DNA of 64,000 nt from Nodosilinea sp. LEGE 06152 (GTDB lineage Bacteria; Cyanobacteriota; Cyanobacteriia; Phormidesmidales; Phormidesmidaceae). A program made the position numbers and the translations under genes. The notes below the pieces were generated by a model that did no database searches, was not told the origin of the DNA, and was given only the letters and a program-made list of their open reading frames with translations. Of the stretch, positions 19,602 through 27,209 are shown one piece after another. Location of the stretch: NCBI RefSeq assembly GCF_015207525.1, contig NZ_JADEWR010000011.1, positions 225,462-289,461 on the forward strand, written 5' to 3'. Every line of letters starts with the position of its first letter. Position 1 is the first letter of the stretch.

Positions 19602-19907
19602 CTAGCGCTGATCCTCTATGACCACTCTATGAGTATCGCGCCTCAGCAGGCTAAACACTTCGCCTTGCTCTGGGGTAATCAAAATTCCCGATCGCGGCAC
19701 TATCACCAACTGGCTCCAGGTGGCCTGGTCGGCGTAGGTCAGCACATGCAGCAGGTTGATGGTGGCCCGTACCCCCTCGGGCGAGCCAATCACCAAATGG
19801 CGCAATCGCTCGCGCCCTGGCTGGGGGCTAGGGTTTGCAAGGCGCAGGGGATTCGCATCCCCGGTTTCTTCGAGAAACCGGGGATCTTGGCGGGTAAAAC
19901 ACAACAT
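19602..19907 (-). CDS. Small conserved cyanobacterial protein with GSPEGVRATINLLH motif
   Basis: 101 residues from the ATG. The core RLRHLVIGSPEGVRATINLL followed by HVLTYADQATWSQLV and the C-terminal TPEQGEVFSLLRR is a pattern I associate with short conserved cyanobacterial proteins of unknown function. The first ~33 residues are not alike: they are encoded partly by a palindromic repeat at 19857-19885. The true start may therefore be a later TTG or GTG near the RLRHLVIG segment (around 19805). It lies just beyond repeat copy B and converges on the toxin gene. Confidence 0.6.
   Translation of the reverse strand: MLCFTRQDPRFLEETGDANPLRLANPSPQPGRERLRHLVIGSPEGVRATINLLHVLTYADQATWSQLVIVPRSGILITPEQGEVFSLLRRDTHRVVIEDQR
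19857..19885. repeat. Palindromic repeat CCCCGGTTTC/GAAACCGGGG
   Basis: An inverted repeat with stem ATCCCCGGTTTC and GAAACCGGGGAT and a 5-base loop. It is the same family as the AGAAACCCGGTTTCT copies at 25787-25898. It lies inside the apparent N-terminal region of the 19602-19907 reading frame. Confidence 0.85.
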
Positions 19908-19941
19908 AGTTCAGGGATTCCTTTTAACGACGAGTAAGGAA

Positions 19942-20094
19942 TCCCAAAAATTTGGCCGCCCTAAACTGGTGCAGTTCAGGACGGCCTGGGCAATAATAGC
20001 CCTAGCCTCCGAGACAGCTACTACCTGTTGAAGGGGTTAGCCGCTGGTTGGTGTTGGTAGCACCTTCCAGTGGCGTTTGACCAAATTTTTGGGA
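19942..20094. repeat. Possible miniature inverted-repeat element
   Basis: TCCCAAAAATTTGG at 19942-19955 is perfectly inverted as CCAAATTTTTGGGA at 20081-20094, bounding 153 bp without a reading frame. This looks like a non-autonomous element, but no clear target-site duplication is seen at its edges (GGAA on the left, AGCT on the right). Confidence 0.4.
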
Positions 20095-20350
20095 AGCTCA
20101 GACTGCACGCACACAGCCATAGCTCAGTAACGTACCCTATTCAACCCCCTAAATCAAGTCAAAATCGCTACAGAGCATGGAATGTCAGTTCAGTATTCAC
20201 GGCTTCCTCGTTTCAATGCTCTGCATGGGAATGTTTGCCGGAGGCTCTGTCTCCTAAAGTAAGCGGCAAAGCTGCAAAACCAGGGTGCCCAGGCGGAGCG
20301 AGGGCACCAGGGGGAGGGGTGTATTCATTCGCGACACCTTTGATATGCAG

Positions 20351-20770
20351 CCGTGCAGCGCTGCGTTCAGCCGTTGCACCTTTAGTGCAGCGACGCGATC
20401 CTTTAGTGCGATTGCGCAACATTCGATTGTCAGACTGCAATGCTTTGATGCGATCGCGCAACATGCGATTGTCAGGCGACAACATCTTAAGTTGCGGCGC
20501 GACAATGCTGCTGCGATCGCGCAATTCTTTAAATTGTCAATACACAATGCTTCTGTCATAGAGCAACTTCGAATAGTAGCCCGCTGCACGCTTACCTGTT
20601 CAATACGCAATGCTTCTGTCATAGAGCAACTTCGAATAGTCACCCGCTGCACGCTTACTTATGCGGTGCACAATGCTGCTGTTATTGATGCAAACGCTTC
20701 GGACATACCCTGCATCACGTCTGTTATGTCAGAACTCGTTACAACCCGCTGCAACGTTCACCCAAGTCTG
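20351..20770. repeat. 21-bp periodic tract, possibly a decayed heptad coiled-coil gene
   Basis: About 20 units of 21 bp can be laid end to end, sharing a loose core around NNTGCAACNCTTNNNTGNNNT. Two 42-bp-spaced copies start GCGCAACAT at 20414 and 20456, and a 63-bp tandem pair shares GCTTCTGTCATAGAGCAACT starting near 20549 and 20612. Twenty-one bases are seven codons. On the minus strand the frame 20213-20524 reads MLRDRIK, ALQSDNR, MLRNRTK as consecutive heptads, like a coiled coil; upstream the same frame meets a stop and the pattern moves to another frame. A decayed or phase-shifted coiled-coil gene is the best guess. Confidence 0.55.
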
Positions 20771-20869
20771 GGGGCATACGCAAGAGAGCGGGTGCACAGT
20801 AGTAGTTGATATACCCGCCGCTGCAATTTGCTGCCATGCTATGAGGGTTGTCGTCAACGCAGTTTTGCT

Positions 20870-21730
20870 ATGGTTTCTGCGCCCTCCTCGTCCGGCACTC
20901 CCCAAGACCTATCTTCTCCCCATCGCGCCGCCATTCTCGCCGCCCTGGAGCGCCTAATTGACGTGATCGCCCAGTTGCGCCACCCCGAAACCGGGTGCCC
21001 GTGGGACTTAGCCCAAACCCCCACCAGCCTGATTCCCTACGTGATCGAAGAAGCCTATGAGGTGGTCGATGCCATTCAGGTGGGGGAGAAGGATGCGATC
21101 GCAGAAGAACTCGGCGACCTGCTGCTTCAGGTGGTGCTCCAGGCCCAGGTAGCCAGCGACAGCGGCGACTTCGACCTGGGCACCGTGGCCACCGGCATTG
21201 CCGACAAGCTGGTGCGCCGCCATCCCCATATTTTCGGCGATGCGACGGGCGAAACTCCCGAAGAAGTGAGCCAGAACTGGGATCGCATCAAGGCCGCAGA
21301 GAAGGGCATTCCCCACGAACCGCACAGGCTCACCCCCAAGCTAGTCAAGTACAGCCGCACCCTGCCGCCGCTGATGGCCGCCAGCAAAATCTCCGTCAAA
21401 GCCGCCAAGGCCGGGTTTGAGTGGGAGGATATCGACGGCGTGTGGGATAAGTTTCACGAAGAGCTGGACGAGTTTCGCGAAGCTTTGGCGAATGAACCCA
21501 AAGAAAATCAGCAGGCGGAGCTGGGCGACCTGTTGTTTACCCTGGTAAATTTGGCCCGCTGGTACGACCTCGACCCCTCCGAGGCGCTGCAAAGCACCAA
21601 CCGTCGGTTTATCAAGCGCTTTGAGCTGGTAGAATCGGTAGCAGAGAAGCCCCTAGGCGAGTATGGCATTGAAGAGCTAGAGGCGCTGTGGCAAAAGGCG
21701 AAGGCGCAGCTGGCCAAGCCTCAGAACTAG
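20870..21730 (+). CDS. mazG: Nucleoside triphosphate pyrophosphohydrolase MazG
   Basis: 286 residues with two MazG domains. The first has GCPWDLAQTPTSLIPYVIEE, the EEAYEVVDAI and EELGDLLLQV metal-binding acidic pairs (EExxE and ExxD). The second repeats the pattern with EELDEFREAL and AELGDLLFTLV. The enzyme hydrolyses NTPs to NMP and pyrophosphate, cleaning the nucleotide pool and modulating stringent signalling. I chose ATG at 20870 over an in-frame TTG at 20828, which would add 14 residues unlike the family. A palindrome at 21757-21801 lies just past its stop. Confidence 0.95.
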   Translation: MVSAPSSSGTPQDLSSPHRAAILAALERLIDVIAQLRHPETGCPWDLAQTPTSLIPYVIEEAYEVVDAIQVGEKDAIAEELGDLLLQVVLQAQVASDSGDFDLGTVATGIADKLVRRHPHIFGDATGETPEEVSQNWDRIKAAEKGIPHEPHRLTPKLVKYSRTLPPLMAASKISVKAAKAGFEWEDIDGVWDKFHEELDEFREALANEPKENQQAELGDLLFTLVNLARWYDLDPSEALQSTNRRFIKRFELVESVAEKPLGEYGIEELEALWQKAKAQLAKPQN

Positions 21731-21756
21731 AACATTAAGATTGAAGCTTAGGTGAG

Positions 21757-21801
21757 TGGTGGGCAGTGCCCACCCTACGGTAGGGTAGGCACTGCCCACC
21801 A
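21757..21801. repeat. Large palindrome after mazG
   Basis: Near-perfect inverted repeat: TGGTGGGCAGTGCC plus ACCCTAC on the left, GTAGGGT plus GGCACTGCCCACCA on the right. It lies between the convergent mazG and the small zinc-site gene, so it may end both transcripts, although no T run follows. It resembles dispersed cyanobacterial GTGGGCAGTGCCCAC repeats. Confidence 0.7.
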
Positions 21802-21833
21802 TTCAGCAACGCCAAAATAACCCCATCGCAGAC

Positions 21834-22052
21834 CTATCGCGGCGCATCAGGCTTGTAGTAGTCGTTGGGGCTAGCGGACTGGCTGCCGCCGTCTTTGTTG
21901 ATGCAGCCGGGCTTGTCAACGTAGCGACAGACGCGGGCGTAGAGTCGGGCACGGGTGCCCGGCGGGCCAGCGGAAAATAGGACGCGATCGCCCCCCACAA
22001 TCCCCACCAAAATTTTGACGCCGCAGACGGGGCAGGTTTGGGGAGCAGGCAT
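21834..22052 (-). CDS. Small conserved Cys-rich protein, zinc-ribbon-like
   Basis: 72 residues. CPVCGVKI near the start gives a CxxC pair and VCRYVDKPGC gives two more Cys, so four Cys could bind a metal. Between them FSAGPPGTRARLYARVCRY is a pattern I recall from short cyanobacterial proteins of unknown function. ATG at 22052. The C-terminal tail is polar and probably disordered. No functional context: it lies alone between mazG and cofG. Confidence 0.7.
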   Translation of the reverse strand: MPAPQTCPVCGVKILVGIVGGDRVLFSAGPPGTRARLYARVCRYVDKPGCINKDGGSQSASPNDYYKPDAPR

Positions 22053-22109
22053 GGGTTTACCTCAGTTGACTTGTGAGGATTTTACCCTGTAGGCGTGGAT
22101 GGGTAGCGT

Positions 22110-22157
22110 TCCCTGAGCGAAGTCGAAGGAGGCGCTCCCTGAGCGGAGTCGAAGGGA
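22110..22157. repeat. Two copies of the CCCTGAGCGNAGTCGAAGG repeat
   Basis: TCCCTGAGCGAAGTCGAAGG at 22110-22129 and a second copy TCCCTGAGCGGAGTCGAAGG at 22136-22155, separated by a few bases. Each copy is a weak hairpin. The same family appears in damaged form near 54560-54620. Such repeats are dispersed in many cyanobacterial genomes. Confidence 0.75.
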
Positions 22158-22171
22158 GTGAGTTGCTGAAT

Positions 22172-23185
22172 TCAAAGGTTGGTGAGTGAGTTGCGCCAGG
22201 TTTTAACCAAAGACCGCAGCGGCGTGGGTAGCCAGGGGTCGTATTGAGGGTACACCGGCAAGCGGGGCCGGAGCTGCCAACCAGCGGGGGCGATCGCGTC
22301 TCTCAGCGATTCTGGCGTGGGGTGGTCGTAGTCAGGGTTGACTTCATCGATAGGGCTGAGGCCGCCCAGGTCGCGAGCACCCGCCTCTAGGCAAGCCAGC
22401 AGCCCAGCCGGGCTAACCAAATTTGGCGGAATTTGAATGGCAATCTCCGGCGGTAGGTGGTCTTTGGCCAGCTGCACGGCCCTGATCAAGGCAAGCTCAC
22501 TCAGCGCCATACCGGGCTGTAGCTGGCGTTGACCGGGGCTATGGGGCTGCAAAATGACCTCTTGAATATGGCCGTAGTGGTGGTGAATGGTGGCGATCGC
22601 CCCCAGCGACTCTACCCAGTCGGCCTCTGTTTCCCCCAGCCCCAGCAGCAGCCCGGTAGTAAAAGGAATGCTCAGTTCGCCTGCCTGAATGAGCTGGTTT
22701 AGGCGCACCTCGGGGCGCTTGCTGGGGGCGTGACGGTGCACTGTCTCCAACAGCTTGGGCGTCACCTGCTCCACCATTAGCCCCATCGAGACGTTGACCT
22801 CGCGCAGCTGCGCCATCTCGGCTCGATTGAGGGGGCCAGCGTTGGTGTGAGGCAGCAGCCCAGCTTCTAAGGCTAGCTCGCAAATCTGCCGAATGTGGTG
22901 CAGCCAGTCGGCGCGGCGGGGGCTGCCAGGGGCGACTTCGCCGCTGAGCACCAGCACCTCACATACGCCTCTCTGACGCAGCAGGGGCAGCTGCTGCGCT
23001 AGGTCACTGAGGCTGAGCCAGGGCGATCGCCCCGGTTCAGCTCGAAAGTTGCAGTAGGTGCAGCGGTTAAAGCACTCGTAGGTGGGCACCAGGGTGTGGG
23101 CAAAGCTGTAGGTTACCAACCTGGGCGGCTGCACTATCGCCGAGCGCTGACTACTATCCTCTTCAACACCTGTTGCCTGCTCCAT
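22172..23185 (-). CDS. cofG: 7,8-didemethyl-8-hydroxy-5-deazariboflavin synthase, CofG subunit
   Basis: 337 residues. A radical SAM enzyme: the CxxxCxxC iron-sulfur motif is CFNRCTYC at about residue 37, inside PTYECFNRCTYCNFRAEPG, which is typical of CofG. Further matches are VLVLSGEVAPGSPRR, GLLLGLGETEADW and ILQPHSPGQRQL. With CofH it builds the deazaflavin F0, used as the antenna pigment of cyanobacterial photolyases and in F420. No cofH is seen in this window. ATG at 23185. Length is normal. Confidence 0.94.
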   Translation of the reverse strand: MEQATGVEEDSSQRSAIVQPPRLVTYSFAHTLVPTYECFNRCTYCNFRAEPGRSPWLSLSDLAQQLPLLRQRGVCEVLVLSGEVAPGSPRRADWLHHIRQICELALEAGLLPHTNAGPLNRAEMAQLREVNVSMGLMVEQVTPKLLETVHRHAPSKRPEVRLNQLIQAGELSIPFTTGLLLGLGETEADWVESLGAIATIHHHYGHIQEVILQPHSPGQRQLQPGMALSELALIRAVQLAKDHLPPEIAIQIPPNLVSPAGLLACLEAGARDLGGLSPIDEVNPDYDHPTPESLRDAIAPAGWQLRPRLPVYPQYDPWLPTPLRSLVKTWRNSLTNL

Positions 23186-23217
23186 AGCCCTGCCGCTGCC
23201 CTCACCGCATGTCTAGA

Positions 23218-23598
23218 TCAGCTTAGGCTACCGCTGCAGATGACCTCTACTGGAAAGCCAGCGGCCTTCCAGGCGGCGACCCCGCCGCGCACAATAGCCA
23301 CCCGTGAAAAGCCGGCGGCCCGCAGCTGCTCGGCTACCGCAGCGGCCTCATCGTCGGTGTTGCTATAAATATAGAGGTCGCGGGTGACCTCAAAGCACTG
23401 GGCCGCTGTATCCAGCAGCGAGTCAACGGGAATGGAAATCGCACCCGTGATGTGGCTGTGGTTGAAGTCGTCGCGATCGCGCACGTCGATAATAGTCAGC
23501 GCTGGTTCCCCCCAGTCAAGCCGCTCTTTCAGATCGTATACACGCGACTTGGGCCGCAGGGGAGAAGGCTTGGGCAGGAGGCCAAAGAAGCGATTCAT
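23218..23598 (-). CDS. Rhodanese-like protein lacking the catalytic cysteine
   Basis: 126 residues, one rhodanese domain. It has LTIIDVRDRDDFNHSHITGA and AISIPVDSL, the conserved CH2A-like start, and the C-terminal VRGGVAAWKAAGFPVE. The active-site loop, normally with Cys after a Y/V-YC pattern, here reads LYIYSNTDDEAA, with no Cys. The protein is therefore probably not a sulfurtransferase and may bind a ligand or partner. ATG at 23598 is chosen because the 29 codons upstream are not rhodanese-like. It starts 380 bp from the next gene and follows cofG's start on the same strand, so a shared transcript with cofG is possible. Confidence 0.85.
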   Translation of the reverse strand: MNRFFGLLPKPSPLRPKSRVYDLKERLDWGEPALTIIDVRDRDDFNHSHITGAISIPVDSLLDTAAQCFEVTRDLYIYSNTDDEAAAVAEQLRAAGFSRVAIVRGGVAAWKAAGFPVEVICSGSLS

Positions 23599-24045
23599 GG
23601 TGAGGAGGATCCTGAGGAAGGCGTTCCCCTGCAATGTAACAAACCTTAATAGGTCCGGCAAACTTTTGTAGCGGCGTATAGACAAAACTGCCCCTCAACT
23701 CGCTCAAATTGATTGAACAAATTCAATCAATTGCCTAAAAAAAAGCTCTGAACGCGATTTTTGCGATTTTTTTGCTGCTGCGATTTTTTAGCAAAGCAAT
23801 CGAGCATTCTGCCCCACGCTTGATACTTAATCCGAATCGCATAACCCCGGTTGCAAACGAGTGGCCTGCGTAGGGGCAAATGGCGTTTGCCCAGCCCAGT
23901 CGGGGTAGCCAAGGCGGATTCAGTATGAGTTGGTTAGCACCGGCAGGGGATTGGTTCTAGTCGCGCCTCCGCCTTTACAACCTCCTCGATCCTTTGTACT
24001 GGTCTGGTCTTCTCGCAGTAGCATTGGGAGAGTTGTTCTTGGAGA
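23599..24045. other. 447 bp divergent gap between the rhodanese-like gene and mutL
   Basis: No gene is visible. A perfect inverted repeat lies at 23707-23732 (AATTGATTGAA and TTCAATCAATT, 4-base loop) upstream of the rhodanese-like start and could be an operator. GCGATTTTT occurs three times between 23753 and 23792. A GGGCAAA/TTTGCCC palindrome of a dispersed family lies at 23874-23892. Confidence 0.5.
23707..23732. promoter_or_regulatory. Perfect 11-bp inverted repeat, possible operator
   Basis: AATTGATTGAA is followed by 4 bases and then TTCAATCAATT. It lies 109 bp upstream of the rhodanese-like start on the minus strand, in AT-rich sequence. The symmetry fits a dimeric repressor site, but it is followed on the plus strand by GCCT and then A8, so a structural role is also possible. 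Confidence 0.4.
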
Positions 24046-25779
24046 ATGGCCCCCATTCCTGTTGTCGACTCACCCCACACCGACCCCAGCCGCCCCATTC
24101 AACCGCTGCCTGGGGAAGTAGTCCACAGCATTGCTGCCGGAGAGGTAATTGACTCGCTGGCCGCAGCGGTGCGCGAACTGGTCGAAAACGCCCTCGATGC
24201 TGGGGCCACCCACATTACCGTAGCCCTCTGGCCTGAGCAGGGGCGGGTGCAGGTAGCCGACAACGGCATTGCGATGGGCCTAGACAATCTTCACCAGGCC
24301 GCTATTCCCCACAGCACTAGCAAAATTCGCACCCAGGCCGATCTGTGGCAGGTGCAGAGTCTAGGCTTTCGGGGCGAAGCTCTGCACAGCCTGGCCCAGG
24401 TGAGCCAGCTGGAGATTTGCAGTCGCCCCTCTGGCAATGAGTCGGGCTGGCGAGTCACCTATTCGGCTCAGGGGGAACCGCTGGCCACAACTCCGGTGGC
24501 GATGGCCCCCGGCAGCGTTGTTACCCTAACCAACCTGTTCGATCGCTGGCCCGCCCGTCGCCAACGTCTGCCCGCCATTCCGCGCCAGCTCACCCAGGTG
24601 CAGCGGGTGATTCATCACTGTGCTCTGGCCCACCCCACCATTACTTGGACGGCCCAGCTCAACGATCGCCCCTGGCTCGCCCTCACCCCCAGCCCCACCG
24701 CTCGGGGGCTGGTGCCGCAAATGGTGCGTGCAATCGCTGAAGTCGATCTGCATGAGGGCTGGCAGGCGGTTCCCTCAACTTCAGACATCGACCTGGCTAC
24801 AGGAGTTTATGGCCTAATCGGCCTGCCCGATCGCTGCCATCGCCCCCGCCCCGACTGGGTCAAAGTGGCGGTGAACGGGCGACTGGTGACGGTGCCTGAG
24901 CTAGAGCAGGGCATTCTGCAAGCCTTTCGCCACACCCTGCCCCGCCACCGCTACCCGCTAGCCTTTGTCCACCTGACCGCCGCCCCCAGCGACATCGACT
25001 GGAACCGCCGCCCCGATAAGAGCACCCTCTACCTGCACCAGCTCGATCGCTGGGTGACCCTTTGCCAAAGCCACATTGAGGCTCTTTTAGGCCAGCAGGG
25101 GAGCAGTCTGCCCGACGCCAATCAGCAGCAGCGGGTGACGCAGTTGCTCAAGACAGCCGAACCGGGGGGTGCCTACGGCCCAGCGGACGACCTGTCGGCC
25201 AGCAGCCTGTCGGACACCCTACCCTACCGCGATCGCCCCGGCCGTCTGCGGGCGATCGCGCAAGTTCACGATCGCTACATTTTGGCCGAGCAAACCGACG
25301 GGCTGTGTCTAATCGAGCAGCACATCGCCCACGAGCGGGTGCTCTACGAACGGCTGCAAGATCGGTGGCGGCTGGTACCGCTGACAACGCCAGTGGTATT
25401 GGAAGGGCTAACGGAAAAACAGCTGGAGCAATTTCAAAGGCTGGAATTAGCGCCGGAGGAGTTTGGGCCAAATCGCTGGGCGATTCGGCAGGTGCCCGCA
25501 CCCTTGGGCGATCGCGACGACCTACCCGACGCCCTGCTCGAACTCAGCCTGGGCGGCAACCTGGATACGGCTCAGGTGGCGATCGCCTGCCGCACCGCCA
25601 TTCGCAACGGCACCCCGATGGATGTCTCTACGATGCAAACTCTGCTGGACGACTGGCAGCAGACCCGCCAGCCCCGCACCTGTCCTCACGGCAGACCCAT
25701 TTGCCTGACGCTGAGCGAAACCAGTCTGGCCCGCTTCTTCCGGCGCAGCTGGGTGGTGGGCAAAAGCCACGGCATTTGA
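24046..25779 (+). CDS. mutL: DNA mismatch repair protein MutL
   Basis: 577 residues. The GHKL ATPase domain has IAAGEVIDSL, the ELVENALDAGAT box with catalytic Glu, VADNGIAM and TSKI plus LGFRGEALHSLAQV. The C-terminal endonuclease-type domain has EQHIAHERVLYE where the family usually has DQHAxxERxxxE, plus ACRTAIRNG and CPHGRPICL. It couples MutS mismatch recognition to strand removal. The Asp-to-Glu change in the metal motif is noted; I do not know whether it impairs nicking. ATG at 24046 lies in GGAGAATG, leaving little room for a ribosome site. Confidence 0.94.
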   Translation: MAPIPVVDSPHTDPSRPIQPLPGEVVHSIAAGEVIDSLAAAVRELVENALDAGATHITVALWPEQGRVQVADNGIAMGLDNLHQAAIPHSTSKIRTQADLWQVQSLGFRGEALHSLAQVSQLEICSRPSGNESGWRVTYSAQGEPLATTPVAMAPGSVVTLTNLFDRWPARRQRLPAIPRQLTQVQRVIHHCALAHPTITWTAQLNDRPWLALTPSPTARGLVPQMVRAIAEVDLHEGWQAVPSTSDIDLATGVYGLIGLPDRCHRPRPDWVKVAVNGRLVTVPELEQGILQAFRHTLPRHRYPLAFVHLTAAPSDIDWNRRPDKSTLYLHQLDRWVTLCQSHIEALLGQQGSSLPDANQQQRVTQLLKTAEPGGAYGPADDLSASSLSDTLPYRDRPGRLRAIAQVHDRYILAEQTDGLCLIEQHIAHERVLYERLQDRWRLVPLTTPVVLEGLTEKQLEQFQRLELAPEEFGPNRWAIRQVPAPLGDRDDLPDALLELSLGGNLDTAQVAIACRTAIRNGTPMDVSTMQTLLDDWQQTRQPRTCPHGRPICLTLSETSLARFFRRSWVVGKSHGI

Positions 25780-25786
25780 GGGAGAC

Positions 25787-25898
25787 AGAAACCCGGTTTC
25801 TGCTGAGGGAGACAGAAACCCGGTTTCTGCTGGGCAAGCGCCAGGTGTCTGTAGCTGTAAGTAGAGAAACCGGGTTTCTTTAGAGAAACCCGGTTTCT
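25787..25898. repeat. Cluster of four AGAAACCSGGTTTCT palindromes
   Basis: Four 15-bp palindromes: 25787-25801, 25814-25828, 25865-25879 and 25884-25898. The first two form a tandem duplication with a 27-bp period that includes GAGGGAGACAGAAACC. They fill the gap between the convergent mutL and GST genes and may act as a shared transcript end. A related copy is at 19857-19885. Confidence 0.9.
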
Positions 25899-25904
25899 TT
25901 GCGC

Positions 25905-27131
25905 CTATGCAGCAAAGTTGGCTGGATCTTGATCGCGGCGATGGCGGATCGGCAGCGGCTCGGGTTGGGCATCCCCCGCCAGAGCAGCGGTAGTCTCCAG
26001 AGCTTCGCGCAGGCGCTTGGCGGCGTAGATCGACATATCGCGGGGCACGTTGATGCGATCGCGCAGGTACCGCAACCCCAGATCTGATCCGGCAGGCGGC
26101 TCACACACGTCCCCCGTCATCAAATGCGTCAATGCGCAGCGCAGAGCCGGGTCGATCACCTCTTTAGCCGCCGGATTCACCTTCACAATGTTCTGCCAAT
26201 GCTTCACTACGCGAGCTAGCGCCTCCACCCGCGCGGTCTCTGGCTCGGGGTAAGCCACATCGGGTAGACCAAACCAGGGACCGCGATCTACCTGGGCCTG
26301 GTTCTGGCGCGTCTGGGGCAAATCATTCTCGTAGCAGCCGCCCATCTGCGGCGGCAGGTCGTGCACGTGGGTGTGAAAATCGCTCTGGGTGCCGCGATAG
26401 GTAGGGCGGCTCTCTAGCCCATCAAACCAGGCTCCCAGGCGTGGATTCTCTTCGCGCAGCGAGTAGCCTTTGTAGTAATACAGGCTGGCATTCATGCGCT
26501 CCACGTAGGGCACAAACACAATGTCGGCGGTGCTAAACTCCGGCAAAAAGAATGGCCCAGGGGTGCTGGCCAGGGCCTGCTCTACCCGCTGCACCACACC
26601 CACAAACTGGTCGCCCGCCCGCTGGTCTGCCCCAGGCGATTCCGGAACGGATCGCTCCGCGAATCGCGCGGGCTGACACAGCCACATACACCAGGCCCGA
26701 AACAACAGCCGCTCTAGCTGGCGCAGGGGCACCACCTGCGGGTCTTTCATGCCCCAAACCAAAGGGCCAAAAGCATTTTCTAGCGCCAGCAAAATGTCGT
26801 CGCTCTCGGTAATCATCCGCCCGTCTAGCTCCAGGGCTGGCAGCATTCCCGAGGGCACCTTGCGCTTGTACCAGGCCTCCTTTTCGCCGTAGCAAAACAT
26901 GGTGACCTTTTCGATTCGGTAGGGCACCTGCTTTTCTTCTAGCCACAGCCACACTTTTTGGCAGTAGGGACACCAGGCGTGGTTGTCGCGGTAGAGGGTT
27001 ACCCGCACAGCGCTTTCGGGCTGGCCAAACAGCCGCAGTCGAGACTGGGCGTTGGTAGGGCCATTGACGTAGTCGATCGAGAAATCGGCCAGCTCTTCTA
27101 AGGCTGACCAGCTTAGGGGGGCAGAGGTCAT
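25905..27131 (-). CDS. Glutathione S-transferase-like protein
   Basis: 408 residues, longer than a plain GST (~220). The thioredoxin-fold N-terminus has [20 protein letters not shown] with a CxxC, then [18 protein letters not shown] and the GSH-binding style [17 protein letters not shown] helical C-terminal domain follows, with a further ~130-residue extension (about 280-408) of no clear domain. It could act as a thiol-disulfide or dehalogenase-like enzyme; the substrate is unknown. ATG at 27131. It is 79 bp downstream of the NarL-type regulator on the same strand. Confidence 0.85.
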   Translation of the reverse strand: MTSAPLSWSALEELADFSIDYVNGPTNAQSRLRLFGQPESAVRVTLYRDNHAWCPYCQKVWLWLEEKQVPYRIEKVTMFCYGEKEAWYKRKVPSGMLPALELDGRMITESDDILLALENAFGPLVWGMKDPQVVPLRQLERLLFRAWCMWLCQPARFAERSVPESPGADQRAGDQFVGVVQRVEQALASTPGPFFLPEFSTADIVFVPYVERMNASLYYYKGYSLREENPRLGAWFDGLESRPTYRGTQSDFHTHVHDLPPQMGGCYENDLPQTRQNQAQVDRGPWFGLPDVAYPEPETARVEALARVVKHWQNIVKVNPAAKEVIDPALRCALTHLMTGDVCEPPAGSDLGLRYLRDRINVPRDMSIYAAKRLREALETTAALAGDAQPEPLPIRHRRDQDPANFAA

Positions 27132-27209
27132 AGGAGGGGAGGTTTAGGGTTCACGGTTTAAGGTTCAAGACAATTCCTTAAACCTCACACCCTGTACCTT
27201 AAACCCTTT

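Larger units (their letters stand above)
19908..20869. other. 962 bp repeat-rich gap
   Basis: No gene can be assigned with confidence. It contains an inverted-repeat-bounded element at 19942-20094 and a 21-bp periodic tract at 20351-20770. Several frames are open across the tract on both strands, which is expected from a sequence whose period is a multiple of three, so open frames alone are not evidence for a protein here. Confidence 0.6.

Noticed and set aside
20285-20809. 174-codon plus-strand frame over the 21-bp tract
   Set aside because: Because the repeat period is divisible by three, frames stay open without selection. It lacks a ribosome site, so I describe the tract as a repeat instead of a gene.
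25787-25898. CRISPR-like array
   Set aside because: The four copies are palindromic, unevenly spaced (12, 36 and 4 bp) and have no spacers of constant length; no cas gene is present.
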